Shown here piece after piece: positions 49,101-57,540 of a stretch of 64,000 nucleotides of DNA. Under the pieces are notes generated by a model. That model was not told where the DNA came from. It ran no database searches and was given only the letters and a program-made list of their open reading frames with translations. The number at the start of each line of letters is the position of its first letter. The first letter of the stretch is position 1. The stretch spans positions 2,976,001 through 3,040,000 of the forward strand of contig NZ_CP017946.1 of the NCBI RefSeq assembly GCF_003952665.1. Direction: 5' to 3'. The translations under genes and the position numbers were made by a program. Source of the DNA: Bosea sp. Tri-49 (lineage in GTDB: Bacteria > Pseudomonadota > Alphaproteobacteria > Rhizobiales > Beijerinckiaceae).

Positions 49101-49626
49101 GCGGCTACGCCAGGCGATCGGCGCGCTCAATCGCGAAGGCCGGGAGCGGCTTCTTGCCGCATTCGAAATCGTCAACGGCCATTTCCAGCATCTGTTCGGG
49201 GTGCTGTTCGGCGGCGGCACGGCCGAGCTCACGCTGGTCGATTCGGAAGATCCGCTCGAAGCCGGGCTGGAGATCATCGCGCGCCCCCCGGGCAAAAAGC
49301 CGCAGGTGATGACGCTGCTGTCCGGCGGCGAGCAGGCGCTGACCGCCACCGCGCTGATCTTCGCGGTGTTCCTGACCAACCCCTCGCCGATCTGCGTGCT
49401 CGACGAGGTCGATGCCCCGCTCGACGACGCCAATGTCGAGCGTTACTGCGACCTGCTCGAGGAGATGGCGCGCAACACCGCGACCCGCTTCATCCTGATC
49501 ACGCACAACCCGATCACCATGGCCCGCATGGACCGACTCTTCGGCGTCACCATGGCTGAGCGCGGGGTGAGCCAGATGGTCTCGGTAGACCTCGCCACGG
49601 CCGAGCGCATCCGCGAGGCGATCTGA
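46171..49626 (+). CDS. smc: Chromosome segregation protein SMC
   Basis: 1151 residues, the normal length. Walker A GPNGCGKSN is at 31-39. Two long coiled-coil arms (about 170-480 and 640-960; very Ala/Glu/Arg-rich) flank a compact hinge (about 490-620, KGYETALGAALGDDLDAS onward). The signature LSGGEQALTATALIFAVF is at about 1050 and Walker B ICVLDEVDAPLDD at about 1075. It is the ATPase of the SMC-ScpAB condensin that compacts and separates the chromosome. It follows the DsbA-like gene after 27 nt. Confidence 0.96.
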   Translation: MQLTRLKLAGFKTFVEPAEFQIEPGLTGIVGPNGCGKSNLVEALRWVMGESSFKNMRGSGMDDVIFGGSSERPARNMAEVALTLDNSDRKAPAAFNDAEVLEVTRRIEREEGSTYRINGKEVRARDVQLLFADAATGARSPALVRQGQISEIISAKPQSRRRILEDAAGIAGLHSRRHEAELRLKGAEDNLNRLEDVLAEIDGQVEALQRQARQATRYRNLASDIRKAEAVLALIAHHEARAQEAVAERALEAAVRDVADKTGVQAEAARLQAIAAHALPELRENEAAAAAALVRLKRGLDEIEAENRRTKQRTEELAKRLAELQGDLARQENLGKDATDSLSRLMAEDESLRLEAEAAAGGSKAAAIELTEAEKALTAAEAEHAAVQARLSELTARRGALERAVREAKEREGRHAGERERLQRDQAALDADGTTASLDGLRAAVATAETSMQGADAATGVARSALAAAREDETRLRGPLAEADRKAQRLETEVRTLQKLLAPAAGGRWPAILDSIAAAKGYETALGAALGDDLDASADPAAPAHWSDGGGGESDPSLPDGVEPLAKHVRGPAALARRLRQIGVVARDDGAGLRPRLLPGQRLVSREGDIWRWDGFTSAADAPSPAARRLVEKNRLGDLEHEAQAAREAAEASRDDLDQASERTKTAALTEAKALETAREARRALDQARERLAQAERKAGETAARRSALTEAIGRLGQNIADAQAQAEAANQDLAGLAPAPELETALLAARAELGERRAAASDARARVQTQGREAELRSRRREAIAGDLRAWRERAVTNEQSAADTRRRIETTAAEHKALLEAPDTFLVERRRLLGEIETAEGNRRGAADKLAAGEVAQAEADRQARAALEGLAAAREGRASAEARLEAGRQRLADVVRQIVDGLETEVANLHQIAGLKVGDTPPDAEDVERRLGGLKAERERLGAVNLRADDELSEVQGKRTGLATERDDLTEAIRRLRQAIGALNREGRERLLAAFEIVNGHFQHLFGVLFGGGTAELTLVDSEDPLEAGLEIIARPPGKKPQVMTLLSGGEQALTATALIFAVFLTNPSPICVLDEVDAPLDDANVERYCDLLEEMARNTATRFILITHNPITMARMDRLFGVTMAERGVSQMVSVDLATAERIREAI

Positions 49627-49720
49627 CTCCTTCGCCGCAACGCACAAGAATCGCGCCAAGAGCTCCATCTCAGTCTAAAATCATTTTATTTTTCAAGGCA
49701 TTAATCACCTCGCGCTCGGC

Positions 49721-49749
49721 TTGACACCATTTGGAGCCGCCAATATGGT
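49721..49749 (+). promoter_or_regulatory. Sigma-70-type promoter of the ATP synthase F0 operon
   Basis: TTGACA (49721-49726), exactly 17 bases, TATGGT (49744-49749). The -35 is a perfect consensus. It lies in the 317-nt space after smc, about 195 nt before atpI. The rest of the space holds an AT-rich stretch at 49675-49700 and no gene. Confidence 0.65.
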
Positions 49750-49943
49750 GCGGCCGATTTTTCCGGGCGGCGGGGCTTCTTCATCGCAGGGAACGATCGG
49801 CAATCCGGCGAGCGTCCGCCATTGGCGATCCGGCAACGGGTCAACCGGTTCAGGCAGCGCAAATCAGCGACAATTCCGGTATTGTCCGGTTCTCTCGCGA
49901 ACCGAGCATGGAAAGGTCGTGTCATGATGGCTGTCTATCTGCG

Positions 49944-50318
49944 ATGACGGGCCGGGACGAAAAAGGCCTGGACCCGCAGCGGCCTGCGGAAACGGATGCG
50001 AGCCTGGAGAGCCGGCTCAAATCCCTAGATGCGGGCCTGAAGCGTGTGACCAGCCAGGCGGAGGCCGAAAGCCGCAGCGAAAGCGGTCGGACCGATTCCA
50101 GCGGAATCGGTCAGGCGATGCGGCTTTCCACCGAATTCATCGCCGGCATCATCGTCGGCGGCGGGCTCGGCTGGGCCGTCGACAAATGGTTCGGGACGGC
50201 GCCCTTCGGGATGATCGTCCTGCTGATGCTCGGTTTCGGCGCTGGCGTGATGAACGTCGTGCGCGCAGCGGGCTTGATGAAATCGCGCGCTGACGATAAG
50301 TCGAGCGCGCAGAACTGA
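49944..50318 (+). CDS. atpI: ATP synthase F0 subunit I (AtpI)
   Basis: 124 residues. A charged N-terminal half (about 1-60) is followed by two membrane helices: STEFIAGIIVGGGLGWAVDK and FGMIVLLMLGFGAGVMNVVR. This is the AtpI form of Rhizobiales. It helps assemble the c-ring or load Mg2+ but is not part of the finished enzyme. First gene of the F0 operon. Confidence 0.87.
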   Translation: MTGRDEKGLDPQRPAETDASLESRLKSLDAGLKRVTSQAEAESRSESGRTDSSGIGQAMRLSTEFIAGIIVGGGLGWAVDKWFGTAPFGMIVLLMLGFGAGVMNVVRAAGLMKSRADDKSSAQN

Positions 50319-50366
50319 GGCGCGGCTCCGAAAGGGGCCGTCTTATGGCAGGAACAAGGGCGACAG

Positions 50367-51113
50367 ATGGCTAGTCCGATCGAACAATTCGAGATCAAGC
50401 CGATCGTGTCTCTCGGCAAGATCGGCGGAAGCGAAATCGCTTTCACCAATTCCGCTCTGTTCATGGTCATCGCCGTCGCCGTCATCGCGCTGCTCTTCGT
50501 CTACGGCACGCGCAATCGCTCGCTGGTCCCGGGCCGGCTGCAGGCACTGGCGGAGATGGGCTACGAGTTCGTCGCCAGTACGGTAAAGGACTCCGCCGGC
50601 CATGACGGCATGAAGTTCGTGCCGCTGGTGTTCTCGCTCTTCATGTTCGTGCTGGTCTGCAACCTGCTCGGCATGATTCCCGGCTCCTTCACCGTCACCA
50701 GCCACCTGGTCGTCACCGCTGCGCTCGCAGCGATCGTGATCCTCACCGTCATCATCTACGGCATCGCCAAGCATGGCGCGCATTTCTTCGGCCTGTTCGT
50801 GCCCAAGGGCGTGCATCCGCTGATGCTGATCATCCTGGTGCCGATCGAGGTGATCTCGTTCGTCTCGCGCCCGATCAGCCTGTCGGTCCGCCTCTTCGCC
50901 AACCTGCTCGCCGGCCACATCGCGCTGAAGATCTTCGCCGGTTTCGTGGCGACGCTGCTCTTTGCCGGCGGCTGGGCGATCCTCTCGCCGCTGCCGCTCG
51001 TGCTGACGATCGCGCTGATCGCGCTCGAATTCCTGGTCGCAGTGCTCCAAGCCTATGTCTTCGCGGTGCTGACCTGCATCTACCTGCACGACGCCCTGCA
51101 TCCGGGTCACTGA
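50367..51113 (+). CDS. atpB: ATP synthase F0 subunit a
   Basis: 248 residues with about six membrane helices. The essential Arg lies in [20 protein letters not shown], the most conserved family stretch. [20 protein letters not shown] and [20 protein letters not shown] are also typical. It forms the proton half-channels against the c-ring. Confidence 0.95.
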   Translation: MASPIEQFEIKPIVSLGKIGGSEIAFTNSALFMVIAVAVIALLFVYGTRNRSLVPGRLQALAEMGYEFVASTVKDSAGHDGMKFVPLVFSLFMFVLVCNLLGMIPGSFTVTSHLVVTAALAAIVILTVIIYGIAKHGAHFFGLFVPKGVHPLMLIILVPIEVISFVSRPISLSVRLFANLLAGHIALKIFAGFVATLLFAGGWAILSPLPLVLTIALIALEFLVAVLQAYVFAVLTCIYLHDALHPGH

Positions 51114-51174
51114 TCGGCCCGGTTTTCAAGTTCACCCCTCGACTGCCACAACCATCCCCCTAAGGAGCATTTCC

Positions 51175-51402
51175 ATGGATCCCCAAGCTGCCAAGTACAT
51201 CGGCGCTGGTCTCGCTTGCCTCGGCATGGCCGGCGCGGGCATCGGTCTCGGCAACCTGTTCGGCCAGTTCCTCTCGGGCGCCCTGCGCAACCCGTCGGCC
51301 GCCGATGGCCAGCGCGGCACCCTGCTGCTCGGCTTCGCGCTGACCGAAGCGCTCGGCATCTTCTCGCTGCTGATCGCGCTGCTGCTGCTCTTCGCGGTCT
51401 GA
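51175..51402 (+). CDS. atpE: ATP synthase F0 subunit c
   Basis: 75 residues, two helices and a polar loop ([12 protein letters not shown]). The proton-carrying acid is Glu58 in [14 protein letters not shown]. The helix 1 Gly pattern [18 protein letters not shown] packs the ring. AAGGAG lies eight bases before the ATG, fitting the high copy number of this subunit. Confidence 0.96.
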   Translation: MDPQAAKYIGAGLACLGMAGAGIGLGNLFGQFLSGALRNPSAADGQRGTLLLGFALTEALGIFSLLIALLLLFAV

Positions 51403-51526
51403 TCGCGAACGCTACCCGGGCCTGCCGCAGGCGACCCCCTCCGGGGCGTCACGCGGCGGGCTCCCGCCTCCCTTCCCATATGCCGTGCGAACCCTCCGGG
51501 CTCGTGCGGCCGGATGAGGTTCAGTG

Positions 51527-52081
51527 ATGGCAGCGCCAGCCACGACCACCGGAACGACCGCCCATGGCGGCGCGGCTCCCGCCCCCGGCGGCAGCTTCCC
51601 GCCGTTCCAGGGCGATACCTTTGCCTCGCAGCTGCTCTGGCTCGCGATCACCTTCGGCTTCCTCTATTGGCTCTCCGCCAAGGTGATCGTGCCGCGTCTC
51701 GGCAACATCCTCGAGGACCGCGCCAACAAGATCGGCAACGATCTCGACGAGGCGGCCGCGATGAAGGGCAAGGCCGAAGAGGCCGGCCAGGCCTATGAGA
51801 AGTCCCTTGCCGAAGCCCGCGCCAAGTCGCAGGCGATCGCGCAGGAGACACGCGAGAAGGTCAACGCCGACAGCGCCGCGCGGCGCAAGACGGTCGAGGC
51901 CGATCTTGCCGCCAAGCTCGCAGACGCCGAGGCCATGATCGTCGCCACCAAGACGGAAGCGATGAGCCATGTTGGGGCGATCGCCGCCGACGCGGCCAGC
52001 GCCATCGTCAACCGCCTGACCGGCGCCGCTCCGGCTCCGGCCGACGCCGCCAAGGCGGTCAAGACCGCGCTGGGAGGCTGA
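51527..52081 (+). CDS. atpG: ATP synthase F0 subunit b'
   Basis: 184 residues from the ATG at 51527, with GAGG ten bases upstream; the GTG directly before is ignored. An Ala/Thr/Pro-rich tail is followed by one membrane helix ([20 protein letters not shown]) and a long amphipathic helix that forms the peripheral stalk with b. Separate b and b' genes are typical of photosynthetic bacteria and alphaproteobacteria. The symbol varies between databases (atpG, atpX, atpF'). Confidence 0.9.
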   Translation: MAAPATTTGTTAHGGAAPAPGGSFPPFQGDTFASQLLWLAITFGFLYWLSAKVIVPRLGNILEDRANKIGNDLDEAAAMKGKAEEAGQAYEKSLAEARAKSQAIAQETREKVNADSAARRKTVEADLAAKLADAEAMIVATKTEAMSHVGAIAADAASAIVNRLTGAAPAPADAAKAVKTALGG

Positions 52082-52086
52082 ACGCC

Positions 52087-52572
52087 ATGCTGAGCAACCC
52101 AACCTTCTGGGTCCTGGTCTCGACCGTCATCTTCCTCGCCATGGCGGTGAAGATGGGTGCCCTCAAGAGCATCATCGGGGCGCTCGACGGCCGCGGTGAA
52201 CTTGTCGCCCGCGAGCTCGCGGAAGCCAGGCGCCTGCGCCACGAGGCCGAGCTGCTGCTCGCCGAGTACGAGAGCAAGCGCAAGGCGGCCGAGGCCGAGG
52301 CCGAGGCGATCGTCGCCAACGCCAGGGACGAGGCCCAGCGTCTCGCCAAGGACGCCGAAGAGAAGCTGGCGGAGTTCGTCACTCGCCGCACCAAGTCGGC
52401 CGAGGACAAGATCACCCAGGCGGAGACCCAGGCGACCGCCGAGGTTCGCGCTGCCGCTGCCGAGGCTGCGACGCGCGCCGCCGAGGTCATCCTGCGTGGT
52501 CAGGTCGCCGGCAAGGCCGGTGCCGATCTGGTCGCCGCCGGGCTGAAGGACGTTCGCGCCAAGCTCAACTGA
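52087..52572 (+). CDS. atpF: ATP synthase F0 subunit b
   Basis: 161 residues: one membrane helix at the N-terminus (NPTFWVLVSTVIFLAMAVKM), then a continuous Ala/Glu/Arg helix that dimerises with b'. It starts five bases after the b' stop. It ends the operon; the F1 genes (atpHAGDC) are not in the window, as is usual in alphaproteobacteria. Confidence 0.94.
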   Translation: MLSNPTFWVLVSTVIFLAMAVKMGALKSIIGALDGRGELVARELAEARRLRHEAELLLAEYESKRKAAEAEAEAIVANARDEAQRLAKDAEEKLAEFVTRRTKSAEDKITQAETQATAEVRAAAAEAATRAAEVILRGQVAGKAGADLVAAGLKDVRAKLN

Positions 52573-52598
52573 GCCGCCCGAGCCTCAGGCAAAGAAAC

Positions 52599-52632
52599 AA
52601 AAACGCCGCGGTCTTCAGACCGCGGCGTTTTT
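52599..52632. terminator. Bidirectional intrinsic terminator between atpF and the L,D-transpeptidase gene
   Basis: A perfect 15-bp stem: AAAAACGCCGCGGTC (52599-52613), loop TTCA, GACCGCGGCGTTTTT (52618-52632). The A-run and T-run make it work from both directions, which suits the convergent genes. Confidence 0.95.
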
Positions 52633-52669
52633 CATTTGACCTTCTGGAACCAAGCTAAAGCCCTTGTTC

Positions 52670-53980
52670 CTACTGGATGGCGACAGCCGTCCCAGGCGGC
52701 GGGAGCGGCGTCGGGACCGGAGCGGCCGCAGACTTCGGCATGGCCGGTCGGACGACAGGTTGAGGCAGCTTCGCGGTGGCGGGGGCTGCCGTCGGCGCGA
52801 CCACCGGCTTGGGCTTGGGCCGGCGCGGCTGGATCGTCGAGGTGACGATGCCCTGCGGCGTGTCGAGCCCATAAATGTCGTCGCGGAACTGCACCAGCCC
52901 CTCGGCATCCTGCCAGCCGGTCATGTAGACCCAGGCGACCGGCACCGCCTTCTTCAGCGCGATGTTCTTGCGCTCGCCCTTGGCGATCTCGGCCTCGATC
53001 GCCGGTTGCGTCCATTCCGTGCCTTCGAGCAGCCAGGCTGCGAGGTCGCGCACGCCCTCGATGCGGGCGCAGCCCGAGGAGTTGAAACGGACATCGTTGC
53101 GGAACAGCGATTTCTTCGGCGTGTCGTGCATGTAGACCGCCTCGCTGTTCGGCATGTCGATCTTAAGCTGGCCGAGCGAGTTGGTCGGCCCCGGCTCCTG
53201 CCGGACGTAGAAATACGGGTTGGTCAGGCTCGCCCAATTGACGCTGGCCGGGTCGATCTCGCGATTCTCGGCGCCAAGCAGCTTCATGTTGGACTTGGCG
53301 ATGAAGCCCGGATCCTTGCGCATATGCGGGATGATGTCGGCCTTCACGATCGACATCGGTACTGTCCAATAGGGATTGAGGTTGACCGAGGTGATACTGG
53401 CCTGCAGCACCGGCGAGGCTCGGTCCGGCCGGCCGACAATGGCGAGATGGCGGCGCTGCACCACGTTCTTCTCCACCGCCTCGACGCTGGCGCCGGGGAT
53501 GTTCACCACGACATAGCGCTCGGTGAAGCTGAAGCCGTTGCCCTTGAGCCGCTCCAGCGTCGCGGTGAGCTGGTTGAGGCGAACCTCGACCGGCACGTTG
53601 AGCGACTTCAAGGTCAGGCGGCCGACCGTGCCGAGTTCCGACAGGCCGTGGCGGCGCTGGAAGCGCTTCACCGCGGCGGTGACGGTCGCATCGTAGATGT
53701 CGCCCGGCAAGGCGTCGGGCGACAGATCGCCGCTCAGCATCAGGCGCTGCTTCAGCAGTGCCACGTCCGGCCCTTGCGAATCGGGCTTCAGCGCAGCCGC
53801 AGCGCCCGGCACCTTCGGCCAGCCGCCACGACCGGCGATGTCCTCATGCGTGATCAGCGCCTCGAGCGTGCGGTCATAGGTCCTGGGGCCATAGCCCGGC
53901 TCCTCGGCACGGGAAGCCGAGAGCATCGCCACGAAGGAGACCGTGGCGGCGAGCACATGGCGAAGGCGAACGCGATACAT
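52670..53980 (-). CDS. L,D-transpeptidase (YcbB/LdtD type)
   Basis: 436 residues from the ATG at 53980; an ATG at 54040 would bury the signal peptide. A signal peptide (about 1-25) is followed by a peptidoglycan-binding helix bundle (about 68-128; DVALLKQRLMLSGDLSPDAL) and a YkuD catalytic domain. His285 (MHDTPKKSLF) and catalytic Cys304 in NSSGCARIEGV form the active site. A Pro/Ala-rich tail of about 60 residues ends the protein. It makes 3-3 cross-links in peptidoglycan or attaches proteins to it. Confidence 0.92.
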   Translation of the reverse strand: MYRVRLRHVLAATVSFVAMLSASRAEEPGYGPRTYDRTLEALITHEDIAGRGGWPKVPGAAAALKPDSQGPDVALLKQRLMLSGDLSPDALPGDIYDATVTAAVKRFQRRHGLSELGTVGRLTLKSLNVPVEVRLNQLTATLERLKGNGFSFTERYVVVNIPGASVEAVEKNVVQRRHLAIVGRPDRASPVLQASITSVNLNPYWTVPMSIVKADIIPHMRKDPGFIAKSNMKLLGAENREIDPASVNWASLTNPYFYVRQEPGPTNSLGQLKIDMPNSEAVYMHDTPKKSLFRNDVRFNSSGCARIEGVRDLAAWLLEGTEWTQPAIEAEIAKGERKNIALKKAVPVAWVYMTGWQDAEGLVQFRDDIYGLDTPQGIVTSTIQPRRPKPKPVVAPTAAPATAKLPQPVVRPAMPKSAAAPVPTPLPPPGTAVAIQ

Positions 53981-54110
53981 GGGCGAGCTTCCAAGGCGCG
54001 AGAATACACGCCGTCGGAAGCTTCCCTCGCATATGGTCAAGGAAGACTTAAGGCAGGCCGCCCAGTTGACGAAAGGGCAGCAGCCACCGGCCCCTGCCCC
54101 TCCGAGAATC

Positions 54111-55685
54111 TTACTCCGCCGCTTCCTTCACCGGCGCGGGCTTTTCCCATTTCAGCACCGGCTGACGGGCTGCACGGGTCTCGTCGAGGCGGCGCATCGG
54201 GGCGTGATGCGGAGCAGCGGTGAAGCGGCTCTTGTCATTTCCCTTGGCCGCGATGGCGAGGTCGCGCAGCGTCGCGATGAAGAGGTCGAGCGAGGCCTTC
54301 GATTCGGACTCGGTCGGCTCGATCAGCATGGCGCCATGGACGACGAGCGGGAAGTAGACCGTCATCGGGTGGTAGCCCTCGTCGATCATCGCCTTGGCGA
54401 AGTCGAGCGTGGTGACGCCGGTGCCCTTCAGCCACTCGTCGTCGAACAACGCCTCATGCATCGACGGGTGGTCCGGGAAGGGCAGCGACATCAGGTCGGC
54501 GAGGCCGGCGCGGATGTAGTTGGCATTCAGCACGGCGTCTTCCGAGGCCTGCTTCATACCGTCGGAGCCGTGGCTGAGCATGTAGGCCAAAGCCCGCACA
54601 TACATGCCCATCTGGCCGTGGAAAGCGGTCATGCGGCCGAACGGGTCGTTACCATCAGGTGCATCGGCCTTGTGCTCGACCAGGCGCGACTTGCCGCCCT
54701 CGACATGGATGAACGGCACCGGCGCATAGGGCGCCAGCCGCTCCGACAGCACGACCGGGCCGGCGCCCGGGCCGCCGCCGCCATGCGGGGTCGAGAAGGT
54801 CTTGTGCAGGTTGATATGCATGGCGTCGACGCCGAGATCGCCCGGGCGCGCCTTGCCGACGATCGCGTTGAAGTTGGCGCCGTCGCAGTAGAAATAGGCG
54901 CCGGCCTCGTGCATCGCCGCGGCGATCTCGACGATCTGAGGCTCGAAGATGCCGCAGGTGTTCGGGTTGGTCAGCATGATCGCGGCAACGTCGGGGCCGA
55001 GCAGCGCCTTGACGTCCTCGACCGCGACGGTGCCGTCCGGACGCGCCGGAACGGCCTTCACCGAGAAGCCGATCAGCGCCGCGGTCGCCGGGTTGGTGCC
55101 GTGAGCCGATTCTGGAACTAGCACGACAGTGCGGGTCGCGCCCTCGCCCTTGGCGGCGATCGCGGCCTTGATCGCCATCATGCCGCAGGCTTCGCCATGG
55201 GCGCCGGCCTTGGGCGAGAGCGCAACCGCCGGCATGCCGGTCAGCGTCATCAGATAGCGGGCGAGCTCGAGCATGACGTCGAGCGCGCCCGGCACCGTCG
55301 AGACCGGCTGGAGCGGGTGCACGTCGGAGAAGCCCGGCAGGCGCGCCACCTTCTCGTTGAGACGGGCATTGTGCTTCATCGTGCAGGAGCCGAGCGGGAA
55401 AAGCCCGGTGTCGATGCCGTAGTTCTTCTGGCTGAGGCGCACATAATGGCGCATCGTCTCCGGCTCGGAGAGGCCGGGCAGGCCGATCTCGCCCTGCCGG
55501 GCATGCTTGCCGAGGCGAGACTTGAATGGCGCCGGCTTGTCGATGTCGACACCGGTCGACTCGTGATGGCCAATCTCGAAGATCAGCGGCTCGATCTGCT
55601 GCAATGCGCGGTTGCCGGTGAAGGTCTCGTGGCGCTCGCTCGCACCTTCGCCAGCCTGGCTGGGACGTCCCTGACGGTTCAGCAT
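54111..55685 (-). CDS. gcvPB: Glycine dehydrogenase (decarboxylating) subunit 2, GcvPB
   Basis: 524 residues. The pyridoxal-phosphate Lys is in HINLHKTFSTPHGGGGPGAG, the most conserved part of P-protein. LPGLSEPETMRHYVRLSQKN near the N-terminus and GSCTMKHNARLNEKVA are subunit 2 landmarks. With GcvPA it decarboxylates glycine and moves aminomethyl to GcvH. The ATG at 55685 overlaps the gcvPA stop by one base. Last gene of the gcv operon. Confidence 0.95.
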   Translation of the reverse strand: MLNRQGRPSQAGEGASERHETFTGNRALQQIEPLIFEIGHHESTGVDIDKPAPFKSRLGKHARQGEIGLPGLSEPETMRHYVRLSQKNYGIDTGLFPLGSCTMKHNARLNEKVARLPGFSDVHPLQPVSTVPGALDVMLELARYLMTLTGMPAVALSPKAGAHGEACGMMAIKAAIAAKGEGATRTVVLVPESAHGTNPATAALIGFSVKAVPARPDGTVAVEDVKALLGPDVAAIMLTNPNTCGIFEPQIVEIAAAMHEAGAYFYCDGANFNAIVGKARPGDLGVDAMHINLHKTFSTPHGGGGPGAGPVVLSERLAPYAPVPFIHVEGGKSRLVEHKADAPDGNDPFGRMTAFHGQMGMYVRALAYMLSHGSDGMKQASEDAVLNANYIRAGLADLMSLPFPDHPSMHEALFDDEWLKGTGVTTLDFAKAMIDEGYHPMTVYFPLVVHGAMLIEPTESESKASLDLFIATLRDLAIAAKGNDKSRFTAAPHHAPMRRLDETRAARQPVLKWEKPAPVKEAAE

Positions 55686-57025
55686 CACAGCACCTCCGCG
55701 AGCGCCGCCACGAAGGCCGCTCGATCTTCATCCGTATTCACTTCGGTATTGGCGACGATCAGGAGATCGTCGAGCCCGGCGCCGGGCTTCAGGCGCGAGG
55801 CCGGCACGCCGGCGAGAATGCCCTTTGCGGCCATAGCCTCGACCACCTCGGCCGCCGGCTTGGAGAGCTTCAGCGTGAACTCGTTGAAGAAGGTCTCGTT
55901 GACGACCTCGACGCCCTTAACCCCGGCAAGCGCATCGGCGAGCTTGACCGCATTGGCGTGGTTGAGCTCGGCGAGGCGCGACAATCCGGCCTGGCCGAGC
56001 AGCGTCATGTGGATGGTGAAGGCCAGTACGCAGAGGCCGGAATTGGTGCAGATGTTCGAGGTCGCCTTGTCGCGGCGGATATGCTGTTCGCGGGTCGAGA
56101 GCGTCAGCACGAAGCCACGGCGGCCATCGGCATCGACCGTCTCGCCACAGAGCCGGCCCGGCATCTGGCGGACATATTTCGACTTGGCGGCGAAGAGGCC
56201 GACATAGGGGCCGCCGAAGTTCAGGGCATTGCCGATCGACTGGCCCTCGCCGACGACGATGTCGGCATCCTGGGCGCCCGGTGGGGTCACGGCGCCGAGC
56301 GAGACGACCTCGGTGAAGACCGCGATCAGCAAGGCGCCATGAGCGTGCGCCTTGTCGGCGATCGGCTTCAGGTCACGCAGATTGCCGAAGACGTCGGGCG
56401 ACTGCACAACGACGCAGGAGACGCTGTCGTCGATCGCCGCGAGAATGTCCTCGGTGGCGCGGACGTCGGGCTTGAGCGCCACGACCTCGTCGTTCGCCAT
56501 CTCGGAGAGGGTCTCGACGACCTGGGTGTAGTGCGGGTGCAGGCCGCCGGAGAGCACCGCCTTGCGCCGCCGGGTGACGCGATGCGCCATCAGCACCGCC
56601 TCGGCCGTGCCGGTCGAGCCGTCATACATCGAGGCGTTGGCGACCTCCATGCCGGTCAGCGCTGCGACCTGGGTCTGGAACTCGAAGAGATATTGCAGCG
56701 TGCCCTGGGCGATCTCGGGCTGGTACGGGGTGTAGCTGGTCAGGAATTCCGAGCGCTGGATCAGATGGTCGACCGTCGCCGGGACATGATGCTTGTAGGC
56801 CCCTGCCCCGACGAAGAACGGCACCGCGCCGGCCGCCGTGTTCTTCGCCGACAGCTTGCCGAGGATGCGCTCGACCTCGAGCTCGCCCTTGGCGCGCGGC
56901 AGATCGAGCGGCTCCTTCAGCAGCTTGCCGGCTGGCACATCGGAGAAGAGCGCGTCGACATCGGGGACGCCGATGCGCGCGAGCATGTCCTCGCGATCGG
57001 TTTCGGTCAGGGGGAGATAGCGCAT
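55685..57025 (-). CDS. gcvPA: Glycine dehydrogenase (decarboxylating) subunit 1, GcvPA
   Basis: 446 residues, the usual subunit 1 length. [40 protein letters not shown] and [20 protein letters not shown] are family landmarks. It forms the other half of the split P-protein; the split alpha2beta2 form replaces the single long GcvP of other bacteria. It follows gcvH after 111 nt containing a palindromic repeat. Confidence 0.95.
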   Translation of the reverse strand: MRYLPLTETDREDMLARIGVPDVDALFSDVPAGKLLKEPLDLPRAKGELEVERILGKLSAKNTAAGAVPFFVGAGAYKHHVPATVDHLIQRSEFLTSYTPYQPEIAQGTLQYLFEFQTQVAALTGMEVANASMYDGSTGTAEAVLMAHRVTRRRKAVLSGGLHPHYTQVVETLSEMANDEVVALKPDVRATEDILAAIDDSVSCVVVQSPDVFGNLRDLKPIADKAHAHGALLIAVFTEVVSLGAVTPPGAQDADIVVGEGQSIGNALNFGGPYVGLFAAKSKYVRQMPGRLCGETVDADGRRGFVLTLSTREQHIRRDKATSNICTNSGLCVLAFTIHMTLLGQAGLSRLAELNHANAVKLADALAGVKGVEVVNETFFNEFTLKLSKPAAEVVEAMAAKGILAGVPASRLKPGAGLDDLLIVANTEVNTDEDRAAFVAALAEVL

Positions 57026-57042
57026 GGGGCTTCCTTGAATGG

Positions 57043-57122
57043 CGTCATGCTCGGGCTCGGCCCGGGCGTCTCTTCAACCAGCGCCTTCCCGGCCGGAGAT
57101 TATGCTCGGGCCGGGAATGACG
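57043..57122. repeat. Palindromic repeat inside the gcv operon (gcvH-gcvPA gap)
   Basis: CGTCATGCTCGGGCTCGGCC near the left end and GCTCGGGCCGGGAATGACG at the right end form an imperfect inverted repeat with CGTCAT/ATGACG ends. It looks like another dispersed Rhizobiales repeat family. It would fold in the gcv mRNA between gcvH and gcvPA. Confidence 0.6.
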
Positions 57123-57136
57123 GTGTCAGCGACGCC

Positions 57137-57511
57137 TCAAAGCGTCTTGACGTAGTCCTGGTACTCGGCCTCGCTCAGCAGGCCCTCCAGTTCGGCGGCG
57201 TCCGTGAGCTTGAGCTTGACGAACCAACCCTTGCCTGCCGGGTCCTCGTTGACCGTGCCGGGCGCAGCTTCGAGCTCGCTGTTGACGGCGACGACCTCGC
57301 CGGAGACCGGCGCATAGACCTCGGACGCAGCCTTGACGCTCTCGACCACGGCGGCCTCACCGCCCTTGGTCAGCGCCTTGCCGACCGAAGGCAGCTCGAC
57401 GAAGACGACGTCGCCGAGCTGGCCCTGGGCGTAGTCGGTGATGCCGACCGTGCCGGTATCGCCCTCGATGCGGATGTATTCGTGGTCCTTGGTGTAGCGG
57501 GTCTCGGCCAT
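57137..57511 (-). CDS. gcvH: Glycine cleavage system H protein
   Basis: 124 residues. Lipoyl-attachment Lys60 lies in VVESVKAASEVYAPVSGEVV, and the start RYTKDHEYIRIEG and the end WFVKLKLTDAAELEGLLSEA are typical. GGAGGA lies about seven bases before the ATG. It carries the aminomethyl group from P-protein to T-protein. It lies 29 nt after gcvT. Confidence 0.96.
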   Translation of the reverse strand: MAETRYTKDHEYIRIEGDTGTVGITDYAQGQLGDVVFVELPSVGKALTKGGEAAVVESVKAASEVYAPVSGEVVAVNSELEAAPGTVNEDPAGKGWFVKLKLTDAAELEGLLSEAEYQDYVKTL

Positions 57512-57540
57512 GGGTTTCCTCCGGCGAAAAGGGGTGAAGC

